A DNA stretch of 64,000 bases from Spirochaetes bacterium GWF1_51_8 (lineage in GTDB: Bacteria > Spirochaetota > Brevinematia > Brevinematales > GWF1-51-8). Positions 18,306-26,684 of the stretch are shown piece by piece. Within the stretch, counting starts at the first letter, position 1; the number at the start of each line of letters is the position of its first letter. The notes under the pieces are model-generated. The model was not told the DNA's origin. It saw only the letters and a list, made by a program, of their open reading frames with translations, and did not search any database. The stretch is taken from assembly GCA_001829415.1 (NCBI GenBank), contig MIBE01000053.1:79192-143191 (forward strand), written 5' to 3'. The position numbers and the translations under genes are program-made.

Positions 18306-19604
18306 TTATTTCTTCTTGATATAGACCTTCAGTCCGTCAAGCCGCTCGACAGTCACCTCGTCGTCCTTGAGAATCTTATCGTCGGTGAACGCCGCCCAGA
18401 TTTCCCCGTGCAGGAACACTTTCCCCTTACCGGAGACGAAGTCCGCGAGTGCCTTACCGGTCTCACCCTTCATCCCTTCTTGCCCCGAGACGGTCTTCGA
18501 GCGGAGAGCCGGGAAGACATAGATCACCGCGAGCACGATAATCGCGGCGAACGACAACGCGATCCCGCCGATAATCCAAAGCGACACTCTCAGGAAAGGA
18601 AGATCGGTGTCGAAGATCATCGCGGAACCGATGACGAACGAGGCTAACGCCCCGATAGATAACAATCCGTAGGATGTGATAAAAACCTCCAATATCAGCA
18701 GGATAAACGCTAACGCCATGAACGCGAGTCCGGCGAAATTGATCGGGATGACCGAGTTGGAATAAAGGCCGATGATGAGCAGTATCGCCCCCAGCGAGCC
18801 GGGGAAGATTACCCCGGGGTGCAGGATTTCGATGAAGATGCCGAGCATGCCGAGCGAAAGGAAGATATAGGCAAGGTTCGGATTGGCGAGGATCGACAGC
18901 AGGATTTCACCCCACGACTTCTCGAGAGGGATGATGTCGAACACTATGTCCTGCCCGTAGACTTGTTTGAGGAGATCGTGCTCGTCGCCGGCGATATAGT
19001 CCACCACGTTCTTTTCGAGCGCTTCGTCGGCGGTTATCGAAACACTTTCTTTGACAGCGAGAGCCGCCCATTCGGCGTTTTTGCCGCGTTTCTCGCAGAT
19101 CGACTGGATGAACGCGACCGTGTCGTTCTCGACCTTTTTCAGTAAGGTCTTCATGTTTTCGTCGGATTCCTTATCGCCGCCGCTCCCTTCCTGCATCATG
19201 ACCGGATGCGCCGCCCCGATATTGCACCCGGGGGAAATCGCGGCGATCTTCGCGGCGAGGGTAATGAACACTCCGGCCGATCCGGCGTGCGAGCCCTGTG
19301 GGTAGATATAGACAATTGTGTCGATTTTATCGTCATCGGCGGAAAGGAGCGCTTTCACGATGTTGCGGGTGGTGTCCAAGAGGCCGCCCGGCGTATCGAG
19401 AGTAAAAAGCACAATGCCGATATTTTTTTCTTTCGCTTCTTTGAGCGCGCGGATTATATACTTCTCGGTGACCGGTGTGATCGCTTCGTCGATTACGGCC
19501 TTCAGCACCTGCTTCGCACCGTTCACCGGCGCGCTTGCCGCCTGAGCGAAGAACAGTCCGATGGATAAAAAGAATAAAAGGAAAAACCACGCTGATTTTT
19601 TCAT
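18306..19604 (-). CDS. NfeD-type membrane-bound serine protease (long form)
   Basis: 432 residues from the ATG at 19604 (GGGAG 7 bp upstream); the longer frame would put 21 residues before the signal peptide. A signal sequence (1-24) leads a ClpP-like domain with TPGG, SHAGSAGVFI (nucleophile S109) and a lysine near 156-157 that would complete a Ser-Lys dyad. Several membrane helices follow (about 235-360), then a C-terminal OB-like domain with KGKVFLHGEIWAA. Long NfeD proteins cleave membrane proteins such as stomatin homologues; no stomatin gene is adjacent. Confidence 0.92.
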   Translation of the reverse strand: MKKSAWFFLLFFLSIGLFFAQAASAPVNGAKQVLKAVIDEAITPVTEKYIIRALKEAKEKNIGIVLFTLDTPGGLLDTTRNIVKALLSADDDKIDTIVYIYPQGSHAGSAGVFITLAAKIAAISPGCNIGAAHPVMMQEGSGGDKESDENMKTLLKKVENDTVAFIQSICEKRGKNAEWAALAVKESVSITADEALEKNVVDYIAGDEHDLLKQVYGQDIVFDIIPLEKSWGEILLSILANPNLAYIFLSLGMLGIFIEILHPGVIFPGSLGAILLIIGLYSNSVIPINFAGLAFMALAFILLILEVFITSYGLLSIGALASFVIGSAMIFDTDLPFLRVSLWIIGGIALSFAAIIVLAVIYVFPALRSKTVSGQEGMKGETGKALADFVSGKGKVFLHGEIWAAFTDDKILKDDEVTVERLDGLKVYIKKK

Positions 19605-19632
19605 ACATCTCTCCCGAAATGGGTTTGTAGAA

Positions 19633-19661
19633 ATGTTAATGGAAAACGGGCGGTTTGTCAA
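19633..19661 (-). promoter_or_regulatory. Promoter of the NfeD gene
   Basis: Minus strand TTGACA (19661-19656), 17 bp, TAACAT (19638-19633). Confidence 0.65.
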
Positions 19662-19683
19662 TAACATGGGGGATAGTATGAAC

Positions 19684-19715
19684 GTGAAAAATGGGACGGC
19701 TTTTTCCGTCCCATT
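19684..19715 (-). terminator. Terminator of the repeat lipoprotein
   Basis: A perfect 10-bp stem, AATGGGACGG at 19690-19699 with CCGTCCCATT at 19706-19715, followed on the minus strand by a short T run. Confidence 0.7.
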
Positions 19716-19779
19716 ATCCGATGATAAAAATCTTTTTTAAGTATCTATTGCTATTTTTCCAAGGTCAATTTTCGCTTCC

Positions 19780-22179
19780 TTACCACTTATATCGATAGAC
19801 CGAACCGGAATCGGCGCCCTTGTCGTCATCTAAGTAAGCGCCCGCGGCAATCGTATTCCCGTCCGCCGAGATTGATAAGCTATAACCGAACTCATCGCTT
19901 GCCGCGCCGTTGTACGCTACTATTTTATTCGTCGCCCACGCCGACCCGTTCCAATAAAAACGATAGACCGAGCCGGATGCGCCGCCCTTGTCGTCATCAT
20001 AGTTAGCGCCTGCGGCTATCGTGCTGCCGTCCGCGGATACCGCCACGCTAACACCGAAATAATCCCATCCCGCACCGTCGAACGCCACAAACTTATTCGT
20101 CAACCACATTGAACCGTTCCAATAAAAACGATAGATCGAACCGGAATCAGTGCCCTTGTCGTCATCATAGTTAGCGCCTGCGGCTATCGTGCTGCCGTCC
20201 GCCGATATCGCCACGCTAATACCGAAATTATCCCATCCCGCGCCGTCGAACGCCACAAACTTATTCGTCAACCACATTGAACCGTTCCAATAAAGACGAT
20301 AGACCGAACCGGAATCAGTGCCCTTGTCATCATCGCCGAAAGCGCCCGCGGCAATAATGTTCCCGTCCGCCGATACCGCCACGCTCCAACCGAACTGATC
20401 CCATGCCAGGCCGTCGTGCGGCACAAACTTGTTCGTCAACCACATTGAACCGTTCCATTTGAAGCAATAGACCGAACCGGATGCGCCGCCCTTGTCGTCA
20501 TCAAAGTAAGCGCCCGCGACGATCGTATTCCCGTCCGCCGATACCGCCACGCTCCAACCGAACCTGTCGTTCGGCGCGCCGTCGTACGCAATGAATTTAT
20601 CCTCTATCCATGCCGAGCCGTTCCACTGGAAGCGATAGACCGAACCCTGAGCGGAGTTCGTCCCGATAGTGGCAAAGGGAGCGCCCGCGACAATCGTATT
20701 CCCGTCCGCCGATACCGCGACGCTATTACCGAAATAATTGCTCGCCGCGCCGTCATACGCCACTAACTTATTCGTCAACCACATTGACCCGTTCCATTGG
20801 AAGCGATAGACCAAACCGGAATCGGTGCCCATTTCGTCATCATCGTAAGCGCCCGCGGCAATCGTATTCCCGTCCGCCGATACCGCCACGCTATACCCGA
20901 GCGCATCGCTTGCCTCGCCGTCGTATGCGACTAACATATCGGGATATTTATTAGTAATTGAAATCGTGGTTGATTCGTTCGTTTTATTATTATTGCCTAT
21001 CGCGCGGGCTTTCAATGTGTTTGCACCCTTTATCAGTGTGGCCGCCTTCGACCAGATTGTTGTTCCTGCCGCGTCAATCCATGCCCCGCCGTTCAGCTGT
21101 ACCTGCACCTTCGTTACACTGTAAGGCGTGTCGATGGACGCAGTTCCCGATACAGTGATATTGAAGTTCGTGGTTGAGCTTCCGTTCGCCGGAGAGGTAA
21201 TACTGACCGAAGGAATTGGATTTATATATGTTACGGAAATCGCCGCCGATTCGTTCGTTTTGTTATTATCTCCAATCGCTCTGGCTTTCAGCGTGTTCGC
21301 GCCTTCGGAAAGGAAAACATCCATTATCCAGTTAATCGTGCCGGAAGCGTCGGTCCACGCTCCGCCATTTAGTTGTACCTGTACTTTTGAGATTGTGTTG
21401 GGCGCGTCGATGGATGAAATCCCCGAGACGGTAATACTCGAGATATTTGTAGAGCTTCCGTCCGCCAGAGAGGTAATACTGACCGAAGGAATGGAAGGTG
21501 CGAACGTTATGGAAACCGCCGCAGATTCGTTCGTTTTATTATTATCCCCAATCGCTCGGACTTTCAGCGTGTTCGCGCCTTCGGAAAGGAAAACATCCAT
21601 TGTCCAGTTAATCGTGCCGGAAGCGTCGGTCCACGCTCCGCCATTAATTTGTACCTGTACTTTTAAGATTGTGTTGGGCGCGTCGATGGAAGAAATTCCC
21701 GAGACGGTAATACTCGAGATATTTGTAGAACTTCCGTTCGCCGGAGAGGAAATAATCACCGATGGTACCGATCCCCGCACTACCCAGACTGCCGCTACCG
21801 CGCTCGAGTTGTTCGCGTTATCTACGGCGTATGCAAAATTCGTATGCAGGCCATAAATAGATAGAGAGAAGTTAGCGCTCCAGTTCCCAAGCAGTATTGG
21901 AACTGAGTAATAGCTTCCATTGTCTAATTTGACATAAACCGTTTTTACACCGGACTCGCTGTCGGAGACCGTACCCTGCAAGGTATAAAACTCCCCCACT
22001 TCCTGACCGTTAGTGGGATAGGTGACGGTTAGTCCAGGAGAAGTATTATCACCGGGGGTACCCGGTTGCCCGGAGTTGGTATTAAGCTTTTCATAGACGT
22101 TGGGTGGAAGTGTAAAATTACAAGACACCACAAAAAAGACCGATAATAGAGTGCAGGTTTTGATGAAGGTTTTTCTCAT
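19780..22179 (-). CDS. Large lipoprotein with Ig-like and FG-GAP-like tandem repeats
   Basis: 799 residues from the ATG with GGAGG 6 bp upstream. The signal peptide ends in VVSC, so it is a lipoprotein. After a linker rich in Gly/Pro/Thr comes one Ig-like unit about structure change (about 45-135), then three units starting PSVxITSPANGS with a DNA period near 276 bp. The last 380 residues hold seven units of FGxSVAVSADGNTIAAGA ... SGSVYRFxWNGS with a 168-bp DNA period (one unit is 171 bp). These resemble FG-GAP/integrin-type blades and should close a seven-bladed propeller. A surface adhesin or structural role is inferred. It is well expressed only if its own or ychF promoter serves; none is obvious. 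Confidence 0.85.
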   Translation of the reverse strand: MRKTFIKTCTLLSVFFVVSCNFTLPPNVYEKLNTNSGQPGTPGDNTSPGLTVTYPTNGQEVGEFYTLQGTVSDSESGVKTVYVKLDNGSYYSVPILLGNWSANFSLSIYGLHTNFAYAVDNANNSSAVAAVWVVRGSVPSVIISSPANGSSTNISSITVSGISSIDAPNTILKVQVQINGGAWTDASGTINWTMDVFLSEGANTLKVRAIGDNNKTNESAAVSITFAPSIPSVSITSLADGSSTNISSITVSGISSIDAPNTISKVQVQLNGGAWTDASGTINWIMDVFLSEGANTLKARAIGDNNKTNESAAISVTYINPIPSVSITSPANGSSTTNFNITVSGTASIDTPYSVTKVQVQLNGGAWIDAAGTTIWSKAATLIKGANTLKARAIGNNNKTNESTTISITNKYPDMLVAYDGEASDALGYSVAVSADGNTIAAGAYDDDEMGTDSGLVYRFQWNGSMWLTNKLVAYDGAASNYFGNSVAVSADGNTIVAGAPFATIGTNSAQGSVYRFQWNGSAWIEDKFIAYDGAPNDRFGWSVAVSADGNTIVAGAYFDDDKGGASGSVYCFKWNGSMWLTNKFVPHDGLAWDQFGWSVAVSADGNIIAAGAFGDDDKGTDSGSVYRLYWNGSMWLTNKFVAFDGAGWDNFGISVAISADGSTIAAGANYDDDKGTDSGSIYRFYWNGSMWLTNKFVAFDGAGWDYFGVSVAVSADGSTIAAGANYDDDKGGASGSVYRFYWNGSAWATNKIVAYNGAASDEFGYSLSISADGNTIAAGAYLDDDKGADSGSVYRYKW

Positions 22180-22241
22180 TTTTCCCTCCAAACGATACCC
22201 TGACACAACAGTATATCACAGTTCGGCGGAAAAGAAAAGGC

Positions 22242-23339
22242 CTAGACGTTAAAATAAAAAAGCATGATATCGCCGTCCTTGACGACGTACTCCTTGCCTT
22301 CTTTACGGAGCATTCCCTTATCCTTCACCCCGGCCCATCCGCCGTTTCCGGTAAAGTCTTCGTAGGAGACGACGTCGGCGCGGATAAACCCGCGTTCCAT
22401 GTCGGAATGGATTTTCCCGGCGGCGGCGGGAGCCTTCGTCCCGGTCGTGATCGTCCATGCCCGCGACTCCTTTTCACCGGTCGTGAAGTAGGTGACGAGC
22501 CCGAGGAGCTTGTACCCTTCCATAATCAGGCGCTCGAGGCCGCTTTGTTCGAGGCCGAGGTCTTTGAGGTAGTCTTTGGCGTCGGACGCGTCGAGTTCGG
22601 TGATCTCCTGCTCGATCCTCGCTGAGAGCGCGAGGATATCCGCGTCGAGCGATTTCGCCTTCTCGGCGAGTTTGACATAGAGCGGGTTCTTCTCATAGGA
22701 CGTGACCTCGCTCTCGCCGACATTGGCGCAGATCAGCAGCGCCTTATCTGTCAGGAGCTCGAACTGCCGGATGAACGCCCTTTCCTTCTCGTCGAGCGGG
22801 ATATTGCGGACGAGGATTTCGTTATTGAGGGAATCGATCACCTTCGTGAGGATATCGACCTCGATCTGGGCTTCCTTGTTGCCGCTTTTAGCGAGCTTCG
22901 CCCGTTTATCCATCGTGTTCTCGAGTATCTCCATATCTTTCAGGATGAGTTCGGTATTGATAATCTCGAGGTCGCGCACCGGATCGACTTTCCCGATATG
23001 AGTGACGTCCTGCTCCTCGAAGAGGCGGACGACCTGCACGATCGCGTCCACGCTCCGGATGTGCGAGAGGAATTGGTTGCCGAGACCTTCGCCCTTGCTC
23101 GCCCCCGCGACAAGCCCGGCGATATCGACAAACTGCACCGTGGTCGGGACTACCGAACGGCTCTTCGACATCTCGGCGAGGGTCGTCAGACGGATATCCG
23201 GCACGTTCACTATACCGACATTTGGATCTATGGTACAGAACGGGTAATTCGAACTCGCGACATTCGCCTTGGTCAATGCGTTAAACAGGGTCGACTTGCC
23301 CACGTTGGGAAGTCCGACTATTCCGCAGGAGAAGCCCAT
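22242..23339 (-). CDS. ychF: Redox-regulated ATPase YchF
   Basis: 365 residues, full length. G1 is GLPNVGKST (9-17), G3 is DIAGLVAGASKGEGLGNQFL, and the C-terminal TGS-like domain ends with KEYVVKDGDIMLFYFNV. The NxxE motif typical of YchF, rather than NKxD, fits the adenine preference of this Obg-family member. It binds ribosomes and is linked to stress responses. GGAGG precedes the ATG by 6 bp. The upstream intergenic region carries a family 1 repeat. Confidence 0.97.
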   Translation of the reverse strand: MGFSCGIVGLPNVGKSTLFNALTKANVASSNYPFCTIDPNVGIVNVPDIRLTTLAEMSKSRSVVPTTVQFVDIAGLVAGASKGEGLGNQFLSHIRSVDAIVQVVRLFEEQDVTHIGKVDPVRDLEIINTELILKDMEILENTMDKRAKLAKSGNKEAQIEVDILTKVIDSLNNEILVRNIPLDEKERAFIRQFELLTDKALLICANVGESEVTSYEKNPLYVKLAEKAKSLDADILALSARIEQEITELDASDAKDYLKDLGLEQSGLERLIMEGYKLLGLVTYFTTGEKESRAWTITTGTKAPAAAGKIHSDMERGFIRADVVSYEDFTGNGGWAGVKDKGMLRKEGKEYVVKDGDIMLFYFNV

Positions 23340-23368
23340 GGTTGCCTCCGGTTGATTTCATGAAGCAA

Positions 23369-23470
23369 GGGCAGTTCTAAAAACCTCGATTTTTCTGATA
23401 AATCAAAGAGAATGAGTGATAAAACGCCCGGTGGTCACTTCCTTCAATATGTGTATTTAAAAGTGACCGC
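23369..23470 (+). repeat. Family 1 dispersed repeat
   Basis: Left end GGGCAGTTCTAAAAACC at 23369-23385, core ACGCCCGGTGGTCACTTCC around 23424, right end TATTTAAAAGTGACC. It lies between ychF and the next leftward gene. Confidence 0.78.
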
Positions 23471-23519
23471 AATATTCTAACGGGCGGGACGGAAAAAATC
23501 AAGGTAACATGGGGCGAGG

Positions 23520-24074
23520 TTAGAACGGACGGACGAGGAAGAATTCCTTGAGATTATTCGCGTCGCCGAGGGTCATCGAAAACTCCGGGGCGTAAACCTC
23601 GGGGACCGCGAAGTACTCATAGACCTTCTGGGTCTTTTCGTAGGTCTGGGTGACATAGAAGGGTTTGCCGTTCTTAAAGTAGATGCGGTAGTCCTGGAGA
23701 TCCCCGCCGTTCCGCCAACGGTCCATGATGAAGAGGATGTTCCCGCCGGTGTCGTAGAGAAACTCCTGGTAACCCTTATAATCGCCCATATTCTTCTCGA
23801 CCGTGATTTTATAAAGCGCGGTGGCGATAGTGCCGTCCTTCACTTCGGCGCTCCAGTAGAACATCGCCTTTCCCATCATCGTCCCGATCATCGGGAAATC
23901 CGCGCCCGTTTTGTTAGCGTTCCATTCGGATACGATAATGCCGTCCTTCGCCTCGATCATCTTCTGTACCTTATGGTACCACTCGCGGATGATCTTGACC
24001 TCCGGCGGCTCCTTCGGGAAAAGCATCGCCGGGGTAAGGAACAGAATGAGCGCGAGAAGCAGGATGTTTTTCAT
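23520..24074 (-). CDS. Secreted hypothetical protein
   Basis: 184 residues. A clear signal peptide (1-20, ending near LFPKE) without lipobox Cys, then a beta-rich domain with alternating aromatic residues, for example GKAMFYWSAEVKDG and DYRIYFKNGKPFYVTQTYE. The pattern recalls outer-membrane lipoprotein-sorting folds, but I do not recognise a family. GGAGG precedes the ATG. Gene neighbours give no functional hint. Confidence 0.7.
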   Translation of the reverse strand: MKNILLLALILFLTPAMLFPKEPPEVKIIREWYHKVQKMIEAKDGIIVSEWNANKTGADFPMIGTMMGKAMFYWSAEVKDGTIATALYKITVEKNMGDYKGYQEFLYDTGGNILFIMDRWRNGGDLQDYRIYFKNGKPFYVTQTYEKTQKVYEYFAVPEVYAPEFSMTLGDANNLKEFFLVRPF

Positions 24075-24177
24075 TGCAGCCTCCTGAGATAAGGTAATTT
24101 AACCGGGAAAAGGAAAAAACGCAAGAATACACCTGTTATCCGAAGTTCGCGTCCGCGTAATTCAAACAAAAAAGGGA

Positions 24178-24206
24178 TAGACAATTTTAACGTAAAGATA
24201 TATAAT
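24178..24206 (+). promoter_or_regulatory. Probable promoter upstream of ATP-binding protein B
   Basis: TAGACA at 24178-24183, 17 bp, TATAAT at 24201-24206. If used, the family 1 repeat at 24209-24340 would form the leader of the mRNA. Confidence 0.5.
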
Positions 24207-24208
24207 AA

Positions 24209-24340
24209 GGATGGTTCTAAATTTTTTTCATTTATAACAAATGGTTTTATAGCCTTATAGAATACGCCCAATGGTCACTTTCTTGCCACCGGGAATCGCC
24301 TGCCCCCGATTTTCGAGGGGGTGGTTATTTGAAGTGCCCA
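24209..24340 (+). repeat. Family 1 dispersed repeat with internal hairpin
   Basis: Left end ATGGTTCTAAAT, core CGCCCAATGGTCACTTTCTTG at 24265-24285, then a GC-rich stem (GCCTGCCCCCGATTTTCGAGG region), right end GGTTATTTGAAGTGCCC. It occupies the space ahead of the gene at 24362. Confidence 0.75.
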
Positions 24341-24361
24341 TAATGCGGACGGGAGAGAGTA

Positions 24362-25021
24362 ATGGACAGAGAAACCATATTAAAATCTATCGAGCGGGAC
24401 AAGGAAATCCAGATCATCTTCTACGAGAACGACGATATGATCAACCGGCTGATCCGTTTTTCCCTCGAAGAAGTGCTGAAGAAATACGGCAAGCTGGAAC
24501 TTGTCGACGCGGTCTACGGGTGTGTGAAGGAACTTGTGATCAACGCGACCAAGGCGAACCTGAAGCGCGCGTTCTTTCAAAAGAACAGCCTCGATTTGAA
24601 CAATATGGGCCAGTATGTCATGGGGCTGACGAAGTTCAAGGCGCTCCTCGAAAGCCGCGACGCATATAAGTATTACGCCGAACTCCGCAATGAAGACCTG
24701 TGGGTAATGTTCACACTCTATCACGACAAGGGCGGACTGCGGATCGAGATACTCAACAACACCGATATCATCGATATGGAAGAGCGCCGGATCAGGATGA
24801 AGCTGAAGAAAGCGATGCTTTATGACGATATAGCGCTTTTTTTCCAGAAAGAGACCGATGAGGCAGAGGGCGCCGGAATGGGCATCGCGCTTCTCGTTAT
24901 CTTAATGAAGAGCGTTGGGCTCGATCCGAACCTGTTCAGGATTGGGTCGAAGGACGGGATGACGGACGCCCGGATCGAAGTGCCGTTCGACCCGAAGTAT
25001 ATTACCAAACGGGAAAAGTAA
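24362..25021 (+). CDS. SpoIIAB/HATPase-like ATP-binding protein B
   Basis: 219 residues, paralogue of the protein at 17382-18068. N box CVKELVINATKAN (E57, N61), a middle strand RIEILNNTDII, and glycine box EGAGMGIALLVILM. The shared arrangement VYGCVKELxxNAxKxNxKxxFF in both shows a recent duplication or a conserved pair. There is no His-phosphorylation domain. An anti-sigma, serine-kinase or phosphatase-partner role is possible; no partner gene is next to it. GGGAGAG precedes the ATG. Confidence 0.72.
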   Translation: MDRETILKSIERDKEIQIIFYENDDMINRLIRFSLEEVLKKYGKLELVDAVYGCVKELVINATKANLKRAFFQKNSLDLNNMGQYVMGLTKFKALLESRDAYKYYAELRNEDLWVMFTLYHDKGGLRIEILNNTDIIDMEERRIRMKLKKAMLYDDIALFFQKETDEAEGAGMGIALLVILMKSVGLDPNLFRIGSKDGMTDARIEVPFDPKYITKREK

Positions 25022-25176
25022 GGGTGATTGTAAAAGCTAATAACTTCTATAACGATAGTATCGATTTGTTCTAATGCACGCCTAATAGGCGCTCCCTTAC
25101 CCCCTTTCCCTTTATACACAATGGGAGAAAAGAGGGCTTGCCGCCGGTTTACAAGGGGGCGATTATTAGATGGGCA
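25022..25176 (+). repeat. Family 1 dispersed repeat, variant copy
   Basis: Begins GGGTGATTGTAAAAGC directly after the stop codon of the preceding gene. The core at 25079-25099 reads CGCCTAATAGGCGCTCCCTT. The right end is GATTATTAGATGGGC. Confidence 0.5.
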
Positions 25177-25185
25177 TTTCTATGA

Positions 25186-25671
25186 TTATTTCAGCATCGT
25201 CTGATCGACCATCATATACCACTTGCCGTCCATAAAATGCAATTCTGTTTCCATCTCTTTAATCGACCCGTCCTTATATGTCAGCCGGAACCAGACGATC
25301 GAGAAATTCAACGTGATCTTCTCATTGAGAATTTCCGTTTTTATCACTGTTTTATTTTTGGTCAGAAGCCGCCAGAAAGCGATCTTATCCTTCGCCAGCC
25401 AGTCGGCGGGCTGTTTGACAAGGATCGCCTCAGCGTCCATCTCTATCGTATACATCACTAACGCTTCCGCTTCTTTGTCCTTACCGGTATTCGCTTTTTC
25501 TATGATAAACACGATCTGCTCGCCGGGCGAGGGCTTGTCCGTTATCGGGACGGCGTCGGTGAAGGCGGGTTTCGGCATCGGCGGAATCACCCCGGGAGCG
25601 GTGCTCTTCCGGCAGCTTATGACCGGCGCGAGAAAAAGAATAAAAAAGATAAATAGATATGCCTTGCGCAT
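25186..25671 (-). CDS. Lipoprotein, unknown function
   Basis: 161 residues from the ATG with AAGGAG 6 bp upstream; a longer frame adds 15 residues with no site. The signal peptide ends in APVISC. A Pro-rich linker precedes one alpha/beta domain with a C-terminal strand pair ETELHFMDGKWYMMV, the kind of ending seen in small NTF2-like folds. No family recognised. Confidence 0.7.
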   Translation of the reverse strand: MRKAYLFIFFILFLAPVISCRKSTAPGVIPPMPKPAFTDAVPITDKPSPGEQIVFIIEKANTGKDKEAEALVMYTIEMDAEAILVKQPADWLAKDKIAFWRLLTKNKTVIKTEILNEKITLNFSIVWFRLTYKDGSIKEMETELHFMDGKWYMMVDQTMLK

Positions 25672-25703
25672 GGACGGCTCCTTGTTATACGGTGAATATG
25701 ATA

Positions 25704-25882
25704 AGGGCGGTTCCAAAAACTATCAACATTTTTAACATATTAGGTTTTTATTATATTGAATACGCCCAATGGGGCTACCTTGCCTGCCTTCCTGTCCACC
25801 TTCTATCGAAGATGGAAGGCGGGCAACCTTCGGTAGAAGGTAGACAGGCCGCCGGGATACGGCGGGTATTAGGAGCGCCCTA
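25704..25882 (+). repeat. Family 1 dispersed repeat with inserted palindrome
   Basis: Left end AGGGCGGTTCCAAAAAC, core ACGCCCAATGGGG at 25762-25774, right end TATTAGGAGCGCCCT, which mirrors the left end. Inside are nested inverted repeats around CCTTCTATCGAAGATGGAAGG and GGTAGAAGGTAGACAGGC; the second motif also occurs in the element at 18101-18303. Confidence 0.7.
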
Positions 25883-25914
25883 ACTGAAAAACCGATTTCC
25901 CGCAAACAAGCGCG

Positions 25915-25942
25915 CAAAAGAAAACCCCGCCCGAAGGCGGGG
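25915..25942 (-). terminator. Terminator of the 180-residue lipoprotein
   Basis: Minus strand CCCCGCC, loop TTCG, GGCGGGG, then TTTTCTTTT. Confidence 0.85.
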
Positions 25943-25960
25943 GAGTAAAGTCCGAAAAAT

Positions 25961-26503
25961 TTATTGAACAGCGTCGGAATTGCCCATAACGGCGAGAAGC
26001 TCGTTATAATGCTTTTTGACGGCTTCGACGGAATCTTTGTCGACAAGCATATTCATCATTCCCATCGCGGGTTCGGCGGCCGCCTTGTTCTTTTCCCATT
26101 CAGCCTTAGCCTTCTCGATTTCTTTCTTCGCGTTTTCCTTATCGGCTTCGGGAATATCGGGGTTGGTCAGCATAGCCTGCCACGCATCGTATTCGGGTGA
26201 AGCTAAAGCATCCATCTGATTGACATATTCGGTCGTCGAAACCACCGCCAAAGCGGCGCCGACGGCGATCTGGACATTCACGAACTCGGCATAATCCTTA
26301 AACCCGCCGGCCTTCGCGGCATCGTTCAACGCGGCGTCATTCATGCCTTCGCCTGAATCGGCTATGCCCTTTTCCTTCATGATCGAGTAGGCCGCGATGT
26401 ACTTCGCGATCACTTCGTCATTCAGCTTGGTCATACCGAAACCGCAGGACATCACTCCTCCGAAAAGGACGAACGCCATTAGCACACCTAACAATTTCTT
26501 CAT
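25961..26503 (-). CDS. Helical lipoprotein, unknown function
   Basis: 180 residues. The signal peptide ends in GGVMSC. The rest is almost entirely helical, rich in Ala, Glu, Lys and Asn, with a charged middle (ENAKKEIEKAKAEWEKNKAAAEP) that could form a short coiled coil. GGAGG precedes the ATG. It has its own promoter and terminator, so it is a single-gene unit. No family recognised. Confidence 0.72.
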   Translation of the reverse strand: MKKLLGVLMAFVLFGGVMSCGFGMTKLNDEVIAKYIAAYSIMKEKGIADSGEGMNDAALNDAAKAGGFKDYAEFVNVQIAVGAALAVVSTTEYVNQMDALASPEYDAWQAMLTNPDIPEADKENAKKEIEKAKAEWEKNKAAAEPAMGMMNMLVDKDSVEAVKKHYNELLAVMGNSDAVQ

Positions 26504-26535
26504 AAATACCTCCTGAGAGATTTAAAATCTGAATG

Positions 26536-26564
26536 ATTATAATTCAGGGCGCAAAAAAAGTAAA
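26536..26564 (-). promoter_or_regulatory. Promoter of the helical lipoprotein
   Basis: Minus strand TTTACT (26564-26559), 17 bp, TATAAT (26541-26536); divergent from the korA promoter. Confidence 0.68.
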
Positions 26565-26623
26565 AATTTACACAGTCCGCGATAAAGAATTTTTCACTCG
26601 CCGATTTTGTTATTTTGGATTTG

Positions 26624-26658
26624 TTGACAATCACAGAAATAGGATTATAATAACGTTA
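26624..26658 (+). promoter_or_regulatory. Promoter of korAB with adjoining palindrome
   Basis: TTGACA at 26624-26629, 16 bp, TATAAT at 26646-26651: both boxes are perfect. TAACGTTA at 26651-26658 is an 8-bp palindrome touching the -10 box and could be an operator. Confidence 0.8.
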
Positions 26659-26684
26659 ACGAGATTGTTGACGGAGGATGCGCT

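Noticed and set aside
19800..20940. Possible CRISPR-like array because of regular repeats
   Set aside because: The 168-bp period is entirely in frame within a coding sequence and encodes propeller blades; no short repeats separated by unique spacers.
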